DNA of 64,000 nt from Rhynchonema sp. JSB1_4 (lineage: Eukaryota > Nematoda > Chromadorea > Monhysterida > Xyalidae): contig JASAMV010003776.1 in NCBI GenBank assembly GCA_030248065.1, forward strand, positions 1-64,000, given 5' to 3'. This document shows, piece after piece, positions 1 to 11,003 of the stretch. Position 1 is the first letter of the stretch, and each line of letters begins with the position of its first letter. The notes below the pieces were generated by a model. It was not told where the DNA came from, did not search any database, and saw only the letters and a list, made by a program, of their open reading frames with translations. Made by a program: the position numbers and the translations under genes.

Positions 1-463
1 TTTTTTTTAAAAAAAACGTTTTTTTTAAAACGCCCAGATGACCAAAATATGCCCCCAAAAAAATTGGAAAACGCTCATGTTGGGAAGAAAACGTGGTTAA
101 ATGAAGTCATTCTATGTGTTCTGAGGCAAAATAAACAGGTTTCAACCCTTTTCTAGCGAGTTGCTAAGATCCCATATCAGACCCGCATCGTGGGACCAAC
201 TTTGGCCGGGGTCATCACTGAAAGTCAAACTCCGTATATCGACGTATCTCGACAAAGTAAAAATTGGTCGAAAATTTTTTGAAAAAAATGGGACAAAAAA
301 TTGATTTTCCTTGATAAGCAGGGTACTTTCCCTGAAAAATCAGGGAAAATCAAGGAAATTCAGGGTTTAAAAAAAACGAAAAACGACCCAGGCGTTTTTT
401 TTTTGAAAAAAAACGTCGTTTTTTTTAAGAAAAAACGCCGTCGTTTTTTTTTGCCCAACCCTG
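1..463 (-). mobile_element. hAT-type MITE, copy 1 (cut by window edge)
   Basis: Same family as the elements at 3272-3753 and 53718-54231 but in reverse orientation. It ends with GCCCAACCCTG at 463, the inverse of the CAGGGTTGGGC start of the other copies, and carries the family's internal 'AAAATCAGGGAAAATCAAGG' core near 340-360. The other end and its target duplication lie outside the window. Short ORFs here are not genes. Confidence 0.85.
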
Positions 464-620
464 GCTGCAGGTGGGCATGCAACACGACACAATAAATTCC
501 GATGAAGTTTCAGTGACTGCTGTCATATAGGGCACCATTTTGAATAATGGCATGAAATGCTTTCATTCTCTGGAATCGTTGAATCAAATGAAGAACCACA
601 AGAAGCCCGGGTTGCAAGTA

Positions 621-948
621 TAGTCCGTCCACCAGCTCATGGCACTTTGTGTTGCTGCTGGCTGGTTTGTTCCCTTCCTCCACGTTCTAATGAAAGAGAA
701 ATTGAGTGTGACCGATTTTGCAAAAAAAACTAGAAAAATAACAAAATGTGTCGAAAAAGATTGAATTCGATCAAATATAAAATTAAATTAAATTAAAATC
801 GACAAAACACGCCGATTTCATAAAAACCACAATCTAGGAGCAAAAATATTTTTTTTCGGAAACTCAATTTCTCTTTCATTAGAACGTGGAGGAAGGAAAC
901 AAGTTGGCCGGCAGCATCACAAAGTGACATGAGCTGATGGACGGACTA
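621..948. mobile_element. TA-flanked MITE (TAGTCCGTCC termini)
   Basis: The two halves are inverted copies: TAGTCCGTCCACCAGCTCAT at the left, its complement at the right, with a shared inner block containing CTCTTTCATTAGAACGTGG in both orientations. A TA dinucleotide sits on each side (619-620, 949-950), the target duplication of Tc1/mariner-like elements. There is no coding capacity. Confidence 0.8.
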
Positions 949-2543
949 TACCTATATTTTGTGGGATGCGCTGCTCAAGGGGAAAGTCGTGACAGCAGAA
1001 TGATTACAAATATTCTGGGGACGGTGGCTCGTTCGTGTGTAAACGGTGACGGGGTGGTATATGTACTGTACATTGTATATGTACCTTAGGTGGTGGACAC
1101 ACGTTTTTTTGCGAAATTGTCTTTTTATATTATGCATGCTGCTGCTCCACGTCACCCCGCCCCCCTGATTTTTTTTCGGTGCAGTTTTTAACTAAAGTCA
1201 AGCATTGAACAAGTACTAGACGAGAAAAGCTTTTAGAAATTTTTGCAAAAAAGCGAGGTCCCGTAAAATCAGAGCTACACACAGCCAGTCAACATATATA
1301 CGCGCCAGTGAGGAAGCACAGATAATGGATGCGTTGGCCAACGAGCAACGGACTTTGAATGACCGTCAAAATTGTTTGACCCCATAGTCGCAGATAATTC
1401 GTTGAGTGACTTTCGTGGTCATGGATGGTGAGCATGAAGCCGATGCGAGTGTGTGTCATGCACCTTCGCGTCAAATGATGATGGCCAGAGGTTGCGCGGA
1501 TGGACTTGGCCGGTTCTGAAACGCTGCAATCAATGCCGGCGACCGTGGCGAGATCGCACTTACATGCGAGATCGCGCTGAAGAACAACTATGTATTATAC
1601 ATGTGGCTCACGCAGCGATGCAGTATGTAATTGTGATGAGGCCCCGTGATATTGCGAACGCGTTGTTCCGCACGCACTTTGGACGATATCAGGCCACTCG
1701 AAGTGGCACAATCACAAACTCAGTGAGTGGGGTGCTCCAGTTCCGTGCCCTCTCTCTCACTCACGACTGCCACAATGCGTCGACGCATATGACGACAGTT
1801 CTGGTGCTTTGAAAAGGTGAAAACGACACTTACGTGCTAATCAATGCTTTTCTGAACTTTCAAACCTTAGTATATCTTTCAAAATCATTTGCAAACATTT
1901 TTATCAACCTCAGGGCAGAACACGCTTTTTGCTGCACGTGCCTCACTGGTTAATATATGATGCGTTTTGTGCTCACATGAGTAACATGAAAAATTAATGC
2001 AGGCAAAACATGGCGTGGATTTGTGGATAGATTCAACGACGGCAAGCAGTCATTCAGTTCAAAACTCGCTTCGTACTGTACACATATGTATATATGTCAC
2101 CTACACTGTCCGCACCCAAGTCAAGAGAGGAAATCTATGGTATCATCCAACGCCAAAACAAACCAAGACGATAATTCGCTGCGAAAATATCAACAAGTGA
2201 GACCAAGGAAATGGATGTAATGAAAATGTGTTTAGAGTCTTGATTAGTATGCGACAAATCAAACAAACCACCATTGGGATACCACGGGCCAGCTCGTTAG
2301 TGAGACTTGGTATTCAAAAGACATGTCTATTGTTAATATAACTCCATTCACTGATATTTGTGTGGATTTCACGTTGACTGCGAGTGTGAAGCAAAAGATA
2401 AAATCAAGCTATTGAATACCTTTATTATCTATCAGCGATCTGGTGTCACATTTCTGCATATAATAATGCTTATACATTGCGCACCAGTAAACCCCCTATA
2501 CTACTTGCTGCATGTAATTGTTTTGTTTTCGCCTTTAACAGTA
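949..2543. other. Unassigned stretch, no supported gene
   Basis: The longest ORF is 1453-1812 plus (119 codons). It has no recognisable domain and no convincing start or splice context, and the opposite strand is equally uninformative. I see no repeats with clear ends here. Confidence 0.4.
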
Positions 2544-2895
2544 GGGCGCCCTTAGTCATAGTGGAAAATGGAAATGAAAATGCAAAAAATAATCTATGTC
2601 CAAGTTTACCATTTCCATTTCCAATATGACTAAGGGCATACTGGAAAATGGAAAATGGAAACGAAATAAAACATTTACTGTAGCAGCCATGTTTTGACAT
2701 GTGACAAAAACATTTTCTGTTCCACTCAATTCTCGGCCGCTGATTGGTCAAATTTCACACAGAAAATGTTTTGTTTCATTTCCATTTTCCATTTCCAGTA
2801 TGCCCTTAGTCATATTGGAAATGGAAATGGAAAACTTGGACATAGAATATTTTTTGCATTTCCATTTCCATTTTCCACTATGACTAAGGGCGCCC
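2544..2895. mobile_element. Harbinger-like MITE, copy 1
   Basis: Termini GGGCGCCCTTAGTCATAGTG are inverted at both ends. A second inverted pair lies inside (TGACTAAGGGCATACTGG and its complement), so the element is a palindrome within a palindrome, built on repeated CATTTCCATTTTCC blocks. Flanks are GTA and TAA; the sister copy at 58503 has perfect TAA flanks. A 3-bp T(A/T)A target with GGG termini suggests PIF/Harbinger, by inference only. Confidence 0.75.
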
Positions 2896-3271
2896 TAAGA
2901 ACAGCACTGACGAGAATGGCGATCAAGAATACCTTATTCCCTACAATAGAGCCCCCCCAAAAAAAAATACAGCCCCTAAATGGCTCCAGTGAGGGAGCCC
3001 CTCCCCCCGGACTGGAACTCACAACAATGGGGAGTGGTAAAACCAAGTGCTTGTATCGGACACCTGTGTACATAACGTTTACCGCTATTCTGTTTCTGCG
3101 TACAAATTTTGCATCTATGTACACTTTAATATATTATACATTCGTTTTGAGGCAGCGCCGATGCTCAATAAAAATGTTTCCACCAAACTTATTCCATCTC
3201 TCGGTGCCAAATCGGTGTTCACGGTGGCCGGGCGATTGGACAAACCAGGTGTGGGCAATGCCACATTGAGC
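2896..3271. other. Unassigned stretch
   Basis: A minus-strand open stretch at about 3110-3250 could be an exon downstream of the DEG/ENaC exons, but it shows no family motif and I do not call it. Otherwise nothing is recognisable. Confidence 0.35.
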
Positions 3272-3753
3272 CAGGGTTGGGCAAAAAAAACCACGGCGTT
3301 TTTTCTTAAAAAAAACGACGTTTTTAAAAAAAAACGCCTGGGTCGTTTTTCGTTTTTTTAAATCCTGAATTTCCTTGATTTTCCCTGATTTTTCAGGGAA
3401 AGTACCCTGATTATCAAGGAAAATCAATTTTTTGTCCCATTTTTTCCAAAAAATTTTCGACCAATTTTTACTTTGCCGAGATACGTCGATATACGGAGTT
3501 TGACTTTCTGTGATGACCCCGGCCAAAGTTGGTCCCACGATGCGGGTCTGATATGGGATCTTAGCAACTCGCTAGAAAAGGGTTGAAACCTGTTTATTTT
3601 GCCTCAGAACACATAGAATGACTTCATTTAACCACGTTTTCTTCCCAACATGAGCGTTTTCCAATTTTTTTGGGGGCATATTTTGGTCATCTGGGCGTTT
3701 TAAAAAAAACTTTTTTAAAACATTTTTAAAAAAACGTTTTTCGCCCAACCCTG
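3272..3753 (+). mobile_element. hAT-type MITE, copy 2, with 8-bp TSD
   Basis: Starts CAGGGTTGGGC and ends GCCCAACCCTG. It is flanked by the perfect 8-bp duplication CATTGAGC (3264-3271 and 3754-3761). An 8-bp TSD with CAG-type termini is the hAT hallmark. The interior is rich in runs of T/A around CGTTTTT, and only short spurious ORFs occur. Confidence 0.92.
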
Positions 3754-3789
3754 CATTGAGCAAGTGAAAAACAGCAGAGCACTTATAAT

Positions 3790-3900
3790 TTGCTCCACTG
3801 GCTTAGGCCCAGGTTGATTTTGGTATCCTGCTTAGGCATAGGCTTAGGCTTACACTAAGGCTTGTTTTGTGTTTGGGCTTAGGCTTATCCGTTTTTAGGT
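3790..3900 (+). repeat. Degenerate TTAGGC-like tract
   Basis: Repeated GCTTAGGC / GGCTTAGGCTTA hexamer-like units, imperfect. TTAGGC is the telomere repeat of many nematodes, so this may be an interstitial telomere-like tract. It lies in the presumed DEG/ENaC gene region next to the hAT MITE. A chance low-complexity repeat is possible. Confidence 0.5.
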
Positions 3901-4019
3901 TCTACTCTTTTGGACTCTGCTCTTTTTCACTTGCTCAAAGTGGTCTTGCTCAAACCGGCTTTGCTCAAATGCCCGTGTGCCGCCAAATCAAAAACAACTG
4001 AAACACACAAAAAACTCAC

Positions 4020-5261
4020 ATTCTGATCAAAGACCATTTTGTTGAATTTATCGGTCACTTCTTGGGAGGGCGCCTTGTCGGCTCCTTTGCCGGTGCCGGC
4101 TCCTCCACCACTGGTGCCTCCGCTGGGGCTGGGGCTGCCCGTCTGGCCGCCATCAGGTCCGCTGCCCCAGCCGCCCTGTTTATGTATTATTATACATTGG
4201 GGTTTAGAATTAGAGGTGTGTTTTTTAGTGTGTGTGGATCCTGAGTCGACCTAAACATGGGAACCTCAAACATAAACTAGATAAGACTGACTGGGTCATG
4301 ACGGGCGCAAATGACCTGCACAACATAACTTTGTTGACGGTCATTTTTCGCTTGCACACTGCCGCAAGTATGACGAATGACTCGTTGATGTTTCACAAAG
4401 TGCGATGATTACATGCACGAGGATCGAGAATTCCGCCCAAAGTCCGGATGTTGTCTGTCACAGGATGCGTTCTACATACTTCATCACAGTAGTTGCCCTT
4501 CGTGTAACATCAGGGGCTCGTTTCGCCGACACCCGGTGTCCCCCCCATTCGCAAAATAGCATGAACAAAGGGTTCCATTCAAAAAAAAGAAAGTGTGTAG
4601 AAAGAAGTTAACAAACCATGCTGTCCTGCAGTGTTCCAGTAGAGTTGATCAGATATTGATAAATGGTCGGATGTGATTCGTTCAGTTGTTTCGCTCGTAA
4701 CGGATTCAGATTGCACACGGTCACTGCCGGAAAACGGGCATCCTGCAATATCGCAAACAATGTTCATAGTTTTTATACATAGCTGGTGTGAAACATCAAC
4801 GGTTTCCTTCGTTACTCGATCACTTTTGAGGCCCAGTTCAGTTTCAAGATTCAATGTCGTAAAAAGTTATACTGCGATCGTGATACTCAGGTATAAAACG
4901 CCTCACATGGTGATCCGGTGACTTAGCACTGACGATGTTCTGGTATACCGTCCGTATGTGAAAATACACGTCTGAAACGAGCCATCCAAACACGATCAGG
5001 TAAGCCGCACAGCTCGTATAAACTGGCACCAACCCTCAAATAGGACATCTTCACACTAGTCTGTGTCGGCCAGTCAAAAAAGTCCACCATGGTGTCGTGA
5101 ATGTTCCACGCGCACGCGGCCCAGGCCACAATAATAGCAACGGTCCACAAGGACCGCCAGAACCACCCGGTGCGGTGCACGTCGGCGAAACCGTGCGCTG
5201 ATGTGTAGTCGGCGAAATTGGTGATCACTCGGCCACGGGACATCATCACAGTTGGTTTGTG
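4020..5261 (-). CDS. DEG/ENaC (amiloride-sensitive) sodium channel subunit, partial
   Basis: Three exons are visible on the minus strand. Exon A (5261 or the ATG at 5246, to 5034) has the cytoplasmic gating motif SAHGF and, 15 residues on, a tryptophan that opens the first membrane helix (LWTVAIIVAWAACAW). Exon B (4742-4617, 42 codons) carries FPAVTVCNLNP, the signature that follows TM1 in DEG/ENaC channels. Exon C (4175-4020, 52 codons) is a Gly/Ser/Pro-rich linker ending KFNKMVFDQN, plausibly in the extracellular finger region. All junctions have GT/AG and stay in frame. The cysteine-rich domain, TM2 and the GxS filter were not found and would lie below 4020, where MITEs are dense. The gene is either broken or has long TE-filled introns. 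Family members form trimeric Na+-permeable channels in the plasma membrane. Family assignment is firm; completeness is unknown. Confidence 0.8.
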
Positions 5262-5572
5262 CTGGGTGGCGAAATGGGTCCAATCAAGACTGTTTCAATC
5301 AGATGATCGGTTGGTTTTTCCACTTTGTCATACGAGGATTATTGACCAGATTTGGGCCACGGTTTAGTGGAGGATTTGAGGTTCAACCAATTGATCGAAA
5401 GTGTAAAGGTGCAAGCACAAAGTTTGAAGTGCCAAAACACATCTGACTAAAATGCCATTCCATGACAGTTATTGGACAAACATATCCTACCAGAGCGCCC
5501 GACAGTGGAACAATTATGCGTCAGGAACAACGCAGCAGCAACAGCATAATCAAATTATTGAACATGCATAAT

Positions 5573-5770
5573 TTATTCGACTCCCTGTGTGTTTGGCGCA
5601 TTCACGATCAGCGATACCGGTAACCACCAAGCGTTTTCACCCAGAACTAATTTGGCCTTTTTGTATATATTTATAACTTTGAGGTACCGTAACACAACCG
5701 TTCCCACGAAAAAAACTGTTATGCCCCAAGTGGCGGACCAGCGTGACTTGGCCATGCAATGGGCGGGCAT
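5573..5770 (-). CDS. Candidate membrane-segment exon, possibly a second DEG/ENaC N-terminus
   Basis: A 65-codon open frame contains AHCMAKSRWSATWG followed by a hydrophobic helix (ITVFFVGTVV) and a tail with LPVSLIVNAPN. The layout (AH motif, tryptophan, TM helix, extracellular beta-strand) resembles the N-terminal exon of DEG/ENaC channels seen 300 bp downstream, but the HG dipeptide is HC and the spacing is shorter. It could be a degenerate paralogous exon or a chance frame. Confidence 0.25.
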   Translation of the reverse strand: MPAHCMAKSRWSATWGITVFFVGTVVLRYLKVINIYKKAKLVLGENAWWLPVSLIVNAPNTQGVE

Positions 5771-6601
5771 TCAGGTCACCTTCGAAAACATTACGTGTTT
5801 CTGCTGTTCTGCACTTTTTTGAAAACTGGTTCTTCTTCAGCGGTTCAGCGAACAAAAATGAGATCGTCATGCACGTACATTTGTGGCATAACTGAAATAC
5901 CAAGTTCAGGAAGTCTCCAATGCGCGGCAGTTTTTATGGAGAATGCCAGAAAAACTTCGTCTGAGCATTTTATATTCAAGAAAATTTAGCACATGAATTT
6001 TCACATCCGTGAGAATAGAGGACAATCAAACCGACATGATTCATAGACATAAATTACAAGCCGCCAAAAAATTGGGGTTTATGTACTGTAATCAAGTCGT
6101 CAAATCACATGTACAGTATGGTATTATTTCTCGCGCTCGTTTGGGGCTAATTCATGACTATTGCTTGATTTGACGAGTTATCTGATGACAGTACTATTAG
6201 CTAAAAATTGGCTGGTATCAAGCCTGGAAATCGGATCGGATGAAGGCAGTCGGCGTTATTGGGCCAATCTGATCCGATCACCAACCTTGATAGCGAGCGG
6301 TTACCGGTCATAATGAACAAAGTTTCTTGCTGAAGCACCAAATATGAGAGCTGAGACAGAGCAAAGCAACCGGCGTATATATATCACAGACTGGCATCGA
6401 TTTCGCTCCAAATTTGCTATTCGCTGACTAAATAATTCTTAGATTGGTTGATCCAAATTTGACACAATCATAATATGTACATCAAATAGAATCTGACATA
6501 TGAATAGATAGCAGCCAGGAGTAGCGTGAAAATTGAAAACTAGGTGTTTTCTAGAATTCTTGAGATGGTCATTTTTCAGGTTAAGGCTCCCAGCTGTATA
6601 T
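5771..6601. other. Unassigned stretch
   Basis: No gene is recognised. A weak inverted pair around TCAAGTCGTCAAATCA (about 6091) and TTGATTTGACGA (about 6165) may be an old small MITE. Confidence 0.35.
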
Positions 6602-6605
6602 TTAA

Positions 6606-7625
6606 AGGGGGGACTCATTGCTAAAAGTACCCTTTTTACAATTTCAACTTGTCGCTGGGATGCGTGCGATCAGAACGCCACCAAGATAAAATTAATCGGA
6701 TGAAAATCGGCCGAGATCGAACCGATTGAATCGGCCCAACCGGGAACAAAAATAAGTTCGGACCAGCTGCATTTTTATTGGAAATCAGGCAAAAGCTCAT
6801 GAATCGTTAGATTTTGAGCGAGCAGCAGATGTTGGACAAAAGAAAACGAAAATTCTAGCTTGGGGTTTTCTGTAACAGTGACGATTTCTTCCAAAAATTC
6901 ATAGATCCTTCAAAAAGGCTTTTTTCGCGATTCTGAGACCAGTTCTGGAACAGATCAATTTAGCCGTATTGATTTATCCTTTGTAAAGATGTACCGGTCG
7001 ATGCCATCGGTGTCCAGTTGCAGGTAGATACCGGTGGTGGGCCACCTTGGGTTTGCTTTCACAATGTGGCCATTATACGCTATCATCGGAACATTTTCAC
7101 TTCGGTGTCACAGCGGATCAGCGGATCGGCCGTGAAGTAAAAATGTTTTGATGATCACATAATAGTCCACCGAAGGACGCAATTAAAAGTGGTCCACCAC
7201 CGGTATCTACCTGCTACTGGACACCGATGGCATCGACCGGTACATCTTTACAAAGGATAAATCAATACGGCTAAATTGATCTGTTCCGGAACTGTTCTCA
7301 GAATCTCGAAATAAGCCTTTTTGAAGGATCTATGAATTTTTGGAAGAAATCGTCACTGTTACAGAAAACCCCAAGCTAGAATTTTCGTTTTCTTTTGTCC
7401 AACATCTGCTGCTCGCTCAAAATCTAACGATTCATGAGCTTTTGCCTGATTTGCAATAAAAATGCAGCTGGTCCGAACTTATTTTTGTTCCCGGTTGGAC
7501 CGATTCAATCGGTTCGATCTCTGCCGATTTTCATCCGATTTTATCTTGGTGGCGTTCTGATCGCACGCATCCCAGCTACAAGTTGAAATTGTAAAAAGGG
7601 TACTTTTAGCAATGAGTCCCCCCCT
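6606..7625. mobile_element. 1-kb fold-back element, TTAA-flanked, copy 1
   Basis: The left arm (6606-7050) and right arm (about 7195-7625) are near-perfect inverted copies. The end is AGGGGGGACTCATTGC and its complement, and the inner end is the block with CCGGTCGATGCCATCGGTG. A spacer of about 150 bp separates them. TTAA abuts both ends (6602-6605 and 7626-7629), consistent with a 4-bp TTAA target. No ORF is present. Copy 2 is at 21819-23234. Confidence 0.85.
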
Positions 7626-8068
7626 TTAAGACAGATCTAATTGGTCAAATATATCTGGTAACCATGTAGTATCGATCAGTGGTGTCGTTGGGTTTGGGGC
7701 CTCAATTTGAGCGTAATGGGACCTAAAATTTACATCATGCATCCGGAATTTCGAAGTTGACTAAAATTCATGGGTTTGGCTCCAGTTTAGGAGCTAAATT
7801 ATGGTTTAGCACCCAAAAATCAACGGGTTCACATTTGGTGGGAAAACTTTTCTCATTTCATCTGGAAGTTGTTCTCAAAGTGGAGCATCCGCTCCATTGA
7901 CCTCGAAGTAATTCCTCATGGGGTGTGGAATTGTATTTTTCAAATGGACTCGCGTTGGGAAATTCCAAGATTTCGGATGGACATTGCAGTAGAGCTCTCC
8001 AGACTCCCAACAACACCACTGCCATGTTATCTCTAAATCGACAACAACAACAACAACCCGAAACTCAA
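7626..8068. other. Short intergenic stretch
   Basis: Contains a CAACAACAACAACAACC triplet run near 8041 that is probably downstream of the UPF0669 stop codon. Nothing else is recognised. Confidence 0.4.
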
Positions 8069-10431
8069 CTAAAGCATGACGTCAATCAAAATCTCGAAAA
8101 TCAGTCGCAGCAAACTGAACAGAATCTCCAAAATCGACAGGTCCCCATCAGTCGACGTGTGGTCATTCGCTGCCAATAAATCCGGGTCCAGGTCATCGGG
8201 AGGCACGAAATCGTTTTGGTCCAAGTACCACTCGTCGGAGCCAGTGGCCGCGGTGCGCCCTGACTCTTCAGGCATGCTCAGGTAGACGACCAATGAGTAT
8301 GAGGACTCTTCACGCGACGGATGGCCGTAGACGCCGATCGTCAGCGGACGACGGATGGTTTGAGGAATGTCGACTCGGTCTGGAAGCAAAGAAGAAACAA
8401 TTATGAAAATTAAAATAAAATACAGTTGCAGGTGAAGAAAAAAAATATTCCTAAAGTTCCTAAAAAAATAACGAAAAAACCGTTTTTTTTTTTTCAGTGA
8501 AATTTTCCGAAAAAAAAATGCACGGCGCATATCGACATTTTCTGGAAGTGTAAAAATTGTGGGATACAACCTATACTTGCGTATTTTTCAGCAAAATATA
8601 TTTTTGGAACAAAAACCGTTTTTTTCGAAAAACGGTTTTTTCCAAATATTTTCCAGTACTTAAGGATACCCATGGTCCAAAAACGTCTATTTTGAAGAAA
8701 ATTTTGTCGGGAAATGGCCTGAAACAGGCTAAAAATGCGCTTGGAGATTAAAAAGTGCTCATTTAGAACTGTTTAGCATCGATTTACATTGGTTTTGACA
8801 ACACCCTTTCGCAACCTTGGAAAATTTCTCGGACATTTTTGGAAAAAAACCGTTTTTTTTCAAAAGTTGCCACTTGGAAAAATTTCCGGAAAAATAAAAA
8901 CGTATTTTTCCGGGCCTCGGAAAAAACGGTTTTTTCGGTTTTTTCCCAAAAAAACGTTTTTTTTCGGCCCGCAAGTATAATACAACCCATTTTTATTGCA
9001 GAAACACACTTTTTTAAAGTGTCTTCCAGCACTTCTGTGGCTTTTATTCGCAGTTTCTCAACAGGATTACCTTTCATACGCCATGTTTGCGCATAATGTG
9101 CCAAATGTACACCATTTGACCGGTGCCCAAATTTGGCACGAAAAATATCGAAAAGCATACAACCGACTACGAAAGTAGCTAACAACACAATTCTCGGACT
9201 GAATGTTGGCTGGTAGTATACTTGCGTATTTTTCCGCAAAAGATAATTTTTGAAAAAAAAAACCGTTTTTTCAAATATTTTTCCAGTACTTAAGGATACC
9301 CATGGTCTAAAAACGCCTATTTTAGAGAAAATTTCGTCGGGAAATGGCCTGAAACAGGCTAAAAATGCACCTGGAGATTAAAAAGTGCTCTTGAACTGTT
9401 TAGACCGACACATGGTTGACACCCCCGCACCGGAAACCGGAAATTTGGAAAAAACCGTTTCCGCCCGGAGAAAGGAAAAGAAAAACGTATTTTTCCGGGC
9501 CTCGAAAAAAACGGTTTTTTCGGTCTTTTCCGAAAAAACGGGTTTTTTCGGCCCGCAAGTATAGCTGATAGTAGTTGCAGTGGGCCAGAAAGTTTGCATT
9601 TCCAAATGCTTGAATCGCAAATTTTGGCCATCTTAGCTTTTATTGACCGATAATCTCGCAAAATGCACAATTCTTGAATAGACAGGGGCAAACAGTTCGT
9701 GGGTGTAGTGCTGGCTGGTAGATTATTTTTCAGATTGTGAGAAAAAAAATCCGAAAAAAAGCAACGGTCGACAAAAAAAACCTCGCCTCGGAGGTTCAAT
9801 CGCTTTTTTGTGAAATTTACTCGCGCCTAAAGATTAAAAATGGCAGCGTTTTGATCACTTTATGTTAATTTCATGCTAAAGTTGGGTTAGTTTTATAATC
9901 GTCACGATTACTCGAAAAGCACAAGAAATGAACTCCCGTGCAAATGAGACGAAGCCCCGCCCCAAAATTGAACGCCACCAAACAAAACCAATCAATGAAA
10001 AAATGAAAGGCTGATTTCTACTGCAGTTTTTGTGACCCGAATTCGGAATCGGGTCGAAAGAAGTGCAAAAACGAAAAAAACAATCAAAATCACCCACCCA
10101 GTCCGCACGAAGTCGACTGAAACTCGTGCGCGTTCAGCTCAAACGACGGCTGACGAGTTTTCGAGGACACATACAGGTCGGCATCGCCATTTCCGTGCGA
10201 TTTGAGCATTAATGTCGCCCAGCCGGCTTTATTCAGAGTGTAATAAGTGTAATTTCCGCCGCCCACCACCCCGTGGAGCACCTGCACATACGCGTTGGCA
10301 CTGTCCGTAGCGGTAGAGATCGCGATGAAATGATCGAATAGCACAATCAAAGTGAATAATGAGCGAAGTAGAATTGAATTGGCCGTTGTTGGTCGAATTG
10401 GTGATGTCGAGGATGGTTTCGTGGCTGCCAT
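8069..10431 (-). CDS. UPF0669 family protein (C6orf120 homologue)
   Basis: Two coding exons: 10431-10098 and 8379-8069, giving about 214 residues (human C6orf120 has 191). The ATG lies 10 nt after an AG acceptor (TTTTCAG), so at least one upstream non-coding exon is likely. The order is: signal-anchor-like helix (SILLRSLFTLIVLFDHFIA); conserved core VGGGNYTYYTLN, then GDADLYVSS and STSCG before the intron; after it, IRRPLTIGVYGHPS and an acidic linker; finally a C-terminal amphipathic helix (LSILEILFSLLRLIFEIL). All these blocks occur in the same order in the vertebrate protein, which is secreted and of uncertain function. The 1.7 kb intron is phase 1 and contains two related hAT-type MITEs. 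The frame is intact, so the gene looks functional. Confidence 0.92.
8572..8979. mobile_element. hAT-type MITE (TATACTTGCG family), copy 1
   Basis: Begins TATACTTGCG and ends CGCAAGTATA, flanked by the perfect 8-bp duplication ATACAACC (8564-8571, 8980-8987). It lies in the intron of the UPF0669 gene. The interior has AAAACCG/CGGTTTTTT runs and a block shared with the copy at 9217. Confidence 0.9.
9217..9563. mobile_element. hAT-type MITE (TATACTTGCG family), copy 2
   Basis: Same termini as the 8572 copy. The 8-bp target duplication GCTGGTAG / GCTGATAG (9209-9216, 9564-9571) has one mismatch, so it is probably an older insertion. It shares the internal block with GGCCTGAAACAGGCT. Both copies sit in the same intron, 230 bp apart. 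Confidence 0.88.
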
Positions 10432-10888
10432 GTTCTCGAGTCTGAAAACATATTTTTATTTGCAATTTGCACAACGAATTTTCTTACTTGCAATTTCTTA
10501 GGTCAATTGGCCAGAGATGTTCGCTTCGCACCGACGAGGCCTGGCATTGAAAACAGGATGAAACGGGCAAAATTCACTGCTGTTTCCTTATTGCAACTAT
10601 AAACTGGGAGGTTATTTGCACCAAGGATTCTGTACTTGTTGCGTTTTACCGTTGGTCGCAATGCCAGGTGAAGTGAAACTGGACCTAAAAATCAGACATC
10701 TCAATCTGGGGGCGCAAAATTGGCACGACAAATCTGCGGAAATTTTGTTAAAAACTGTAAAACATTGAACCGGAAACTTAAATAACGACTGCATAAGTTT
10801 ATGCCAAAGTTTTATGCCTGTCCGTCTCCGTCAAGTTCACGCACCTTTTCAAGGAACTATTCGCTGACACTGTTATTTTCGCACATAC
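10432..10888. other. Probable 5' region of the UPF0669 gene
   Basis: No coding exon is supported. An acceptor (TTTTCAG) lies just above the ATG, so an untranslated first exon should be in this stretch or beyond it. Confidence 0.4.
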
Positions 10889-11003
10889 CAAGCTTGATAT
10901 GCAAGCGAAATTCAGGAGCGCAAGCGAAACATTCAGCGGTCAGAGGACAGGTTGTTCCGGTGAACCCGGTTTCACACAGGCACATCAACATTGGATGTGA
11001 TGC
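10889..11003 (-). CDS. EGF-like domain exon of an unidentified protein
   Basis: This 115-nt minus exon is bounded by an acceptor (AACCAG) and a consensus donor (GTATGTGCG). It encodes MCLCETGFTGTTC, the C-terminal half of an EGF-like repeat (CxCxxGFxGxxC), followed by further cysteines (AECFACAPEF). EGF repeats are extracellular protein-interaction modules. I could not find convincing neighbouring exons: the ORFs upstream at 11009-11287 lack EGF spacing. It may belong to a gene with large introns or be an exon relic. Confidence 0.5.

Noticed and set aside
1453..1812. 119-codon ORF near the window start
   Set aside because: No recognisable domain or exon context; kept only as part of an unassigned stretch.
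3134..3538. Lys/Phe-rich ORFs in and around the hAT MITEs (also 301-495, 8784-9239, 9359-9799)
   Set aside because: They lie on A/T-rich MITE bodies, repeat in each copy and have no domain.
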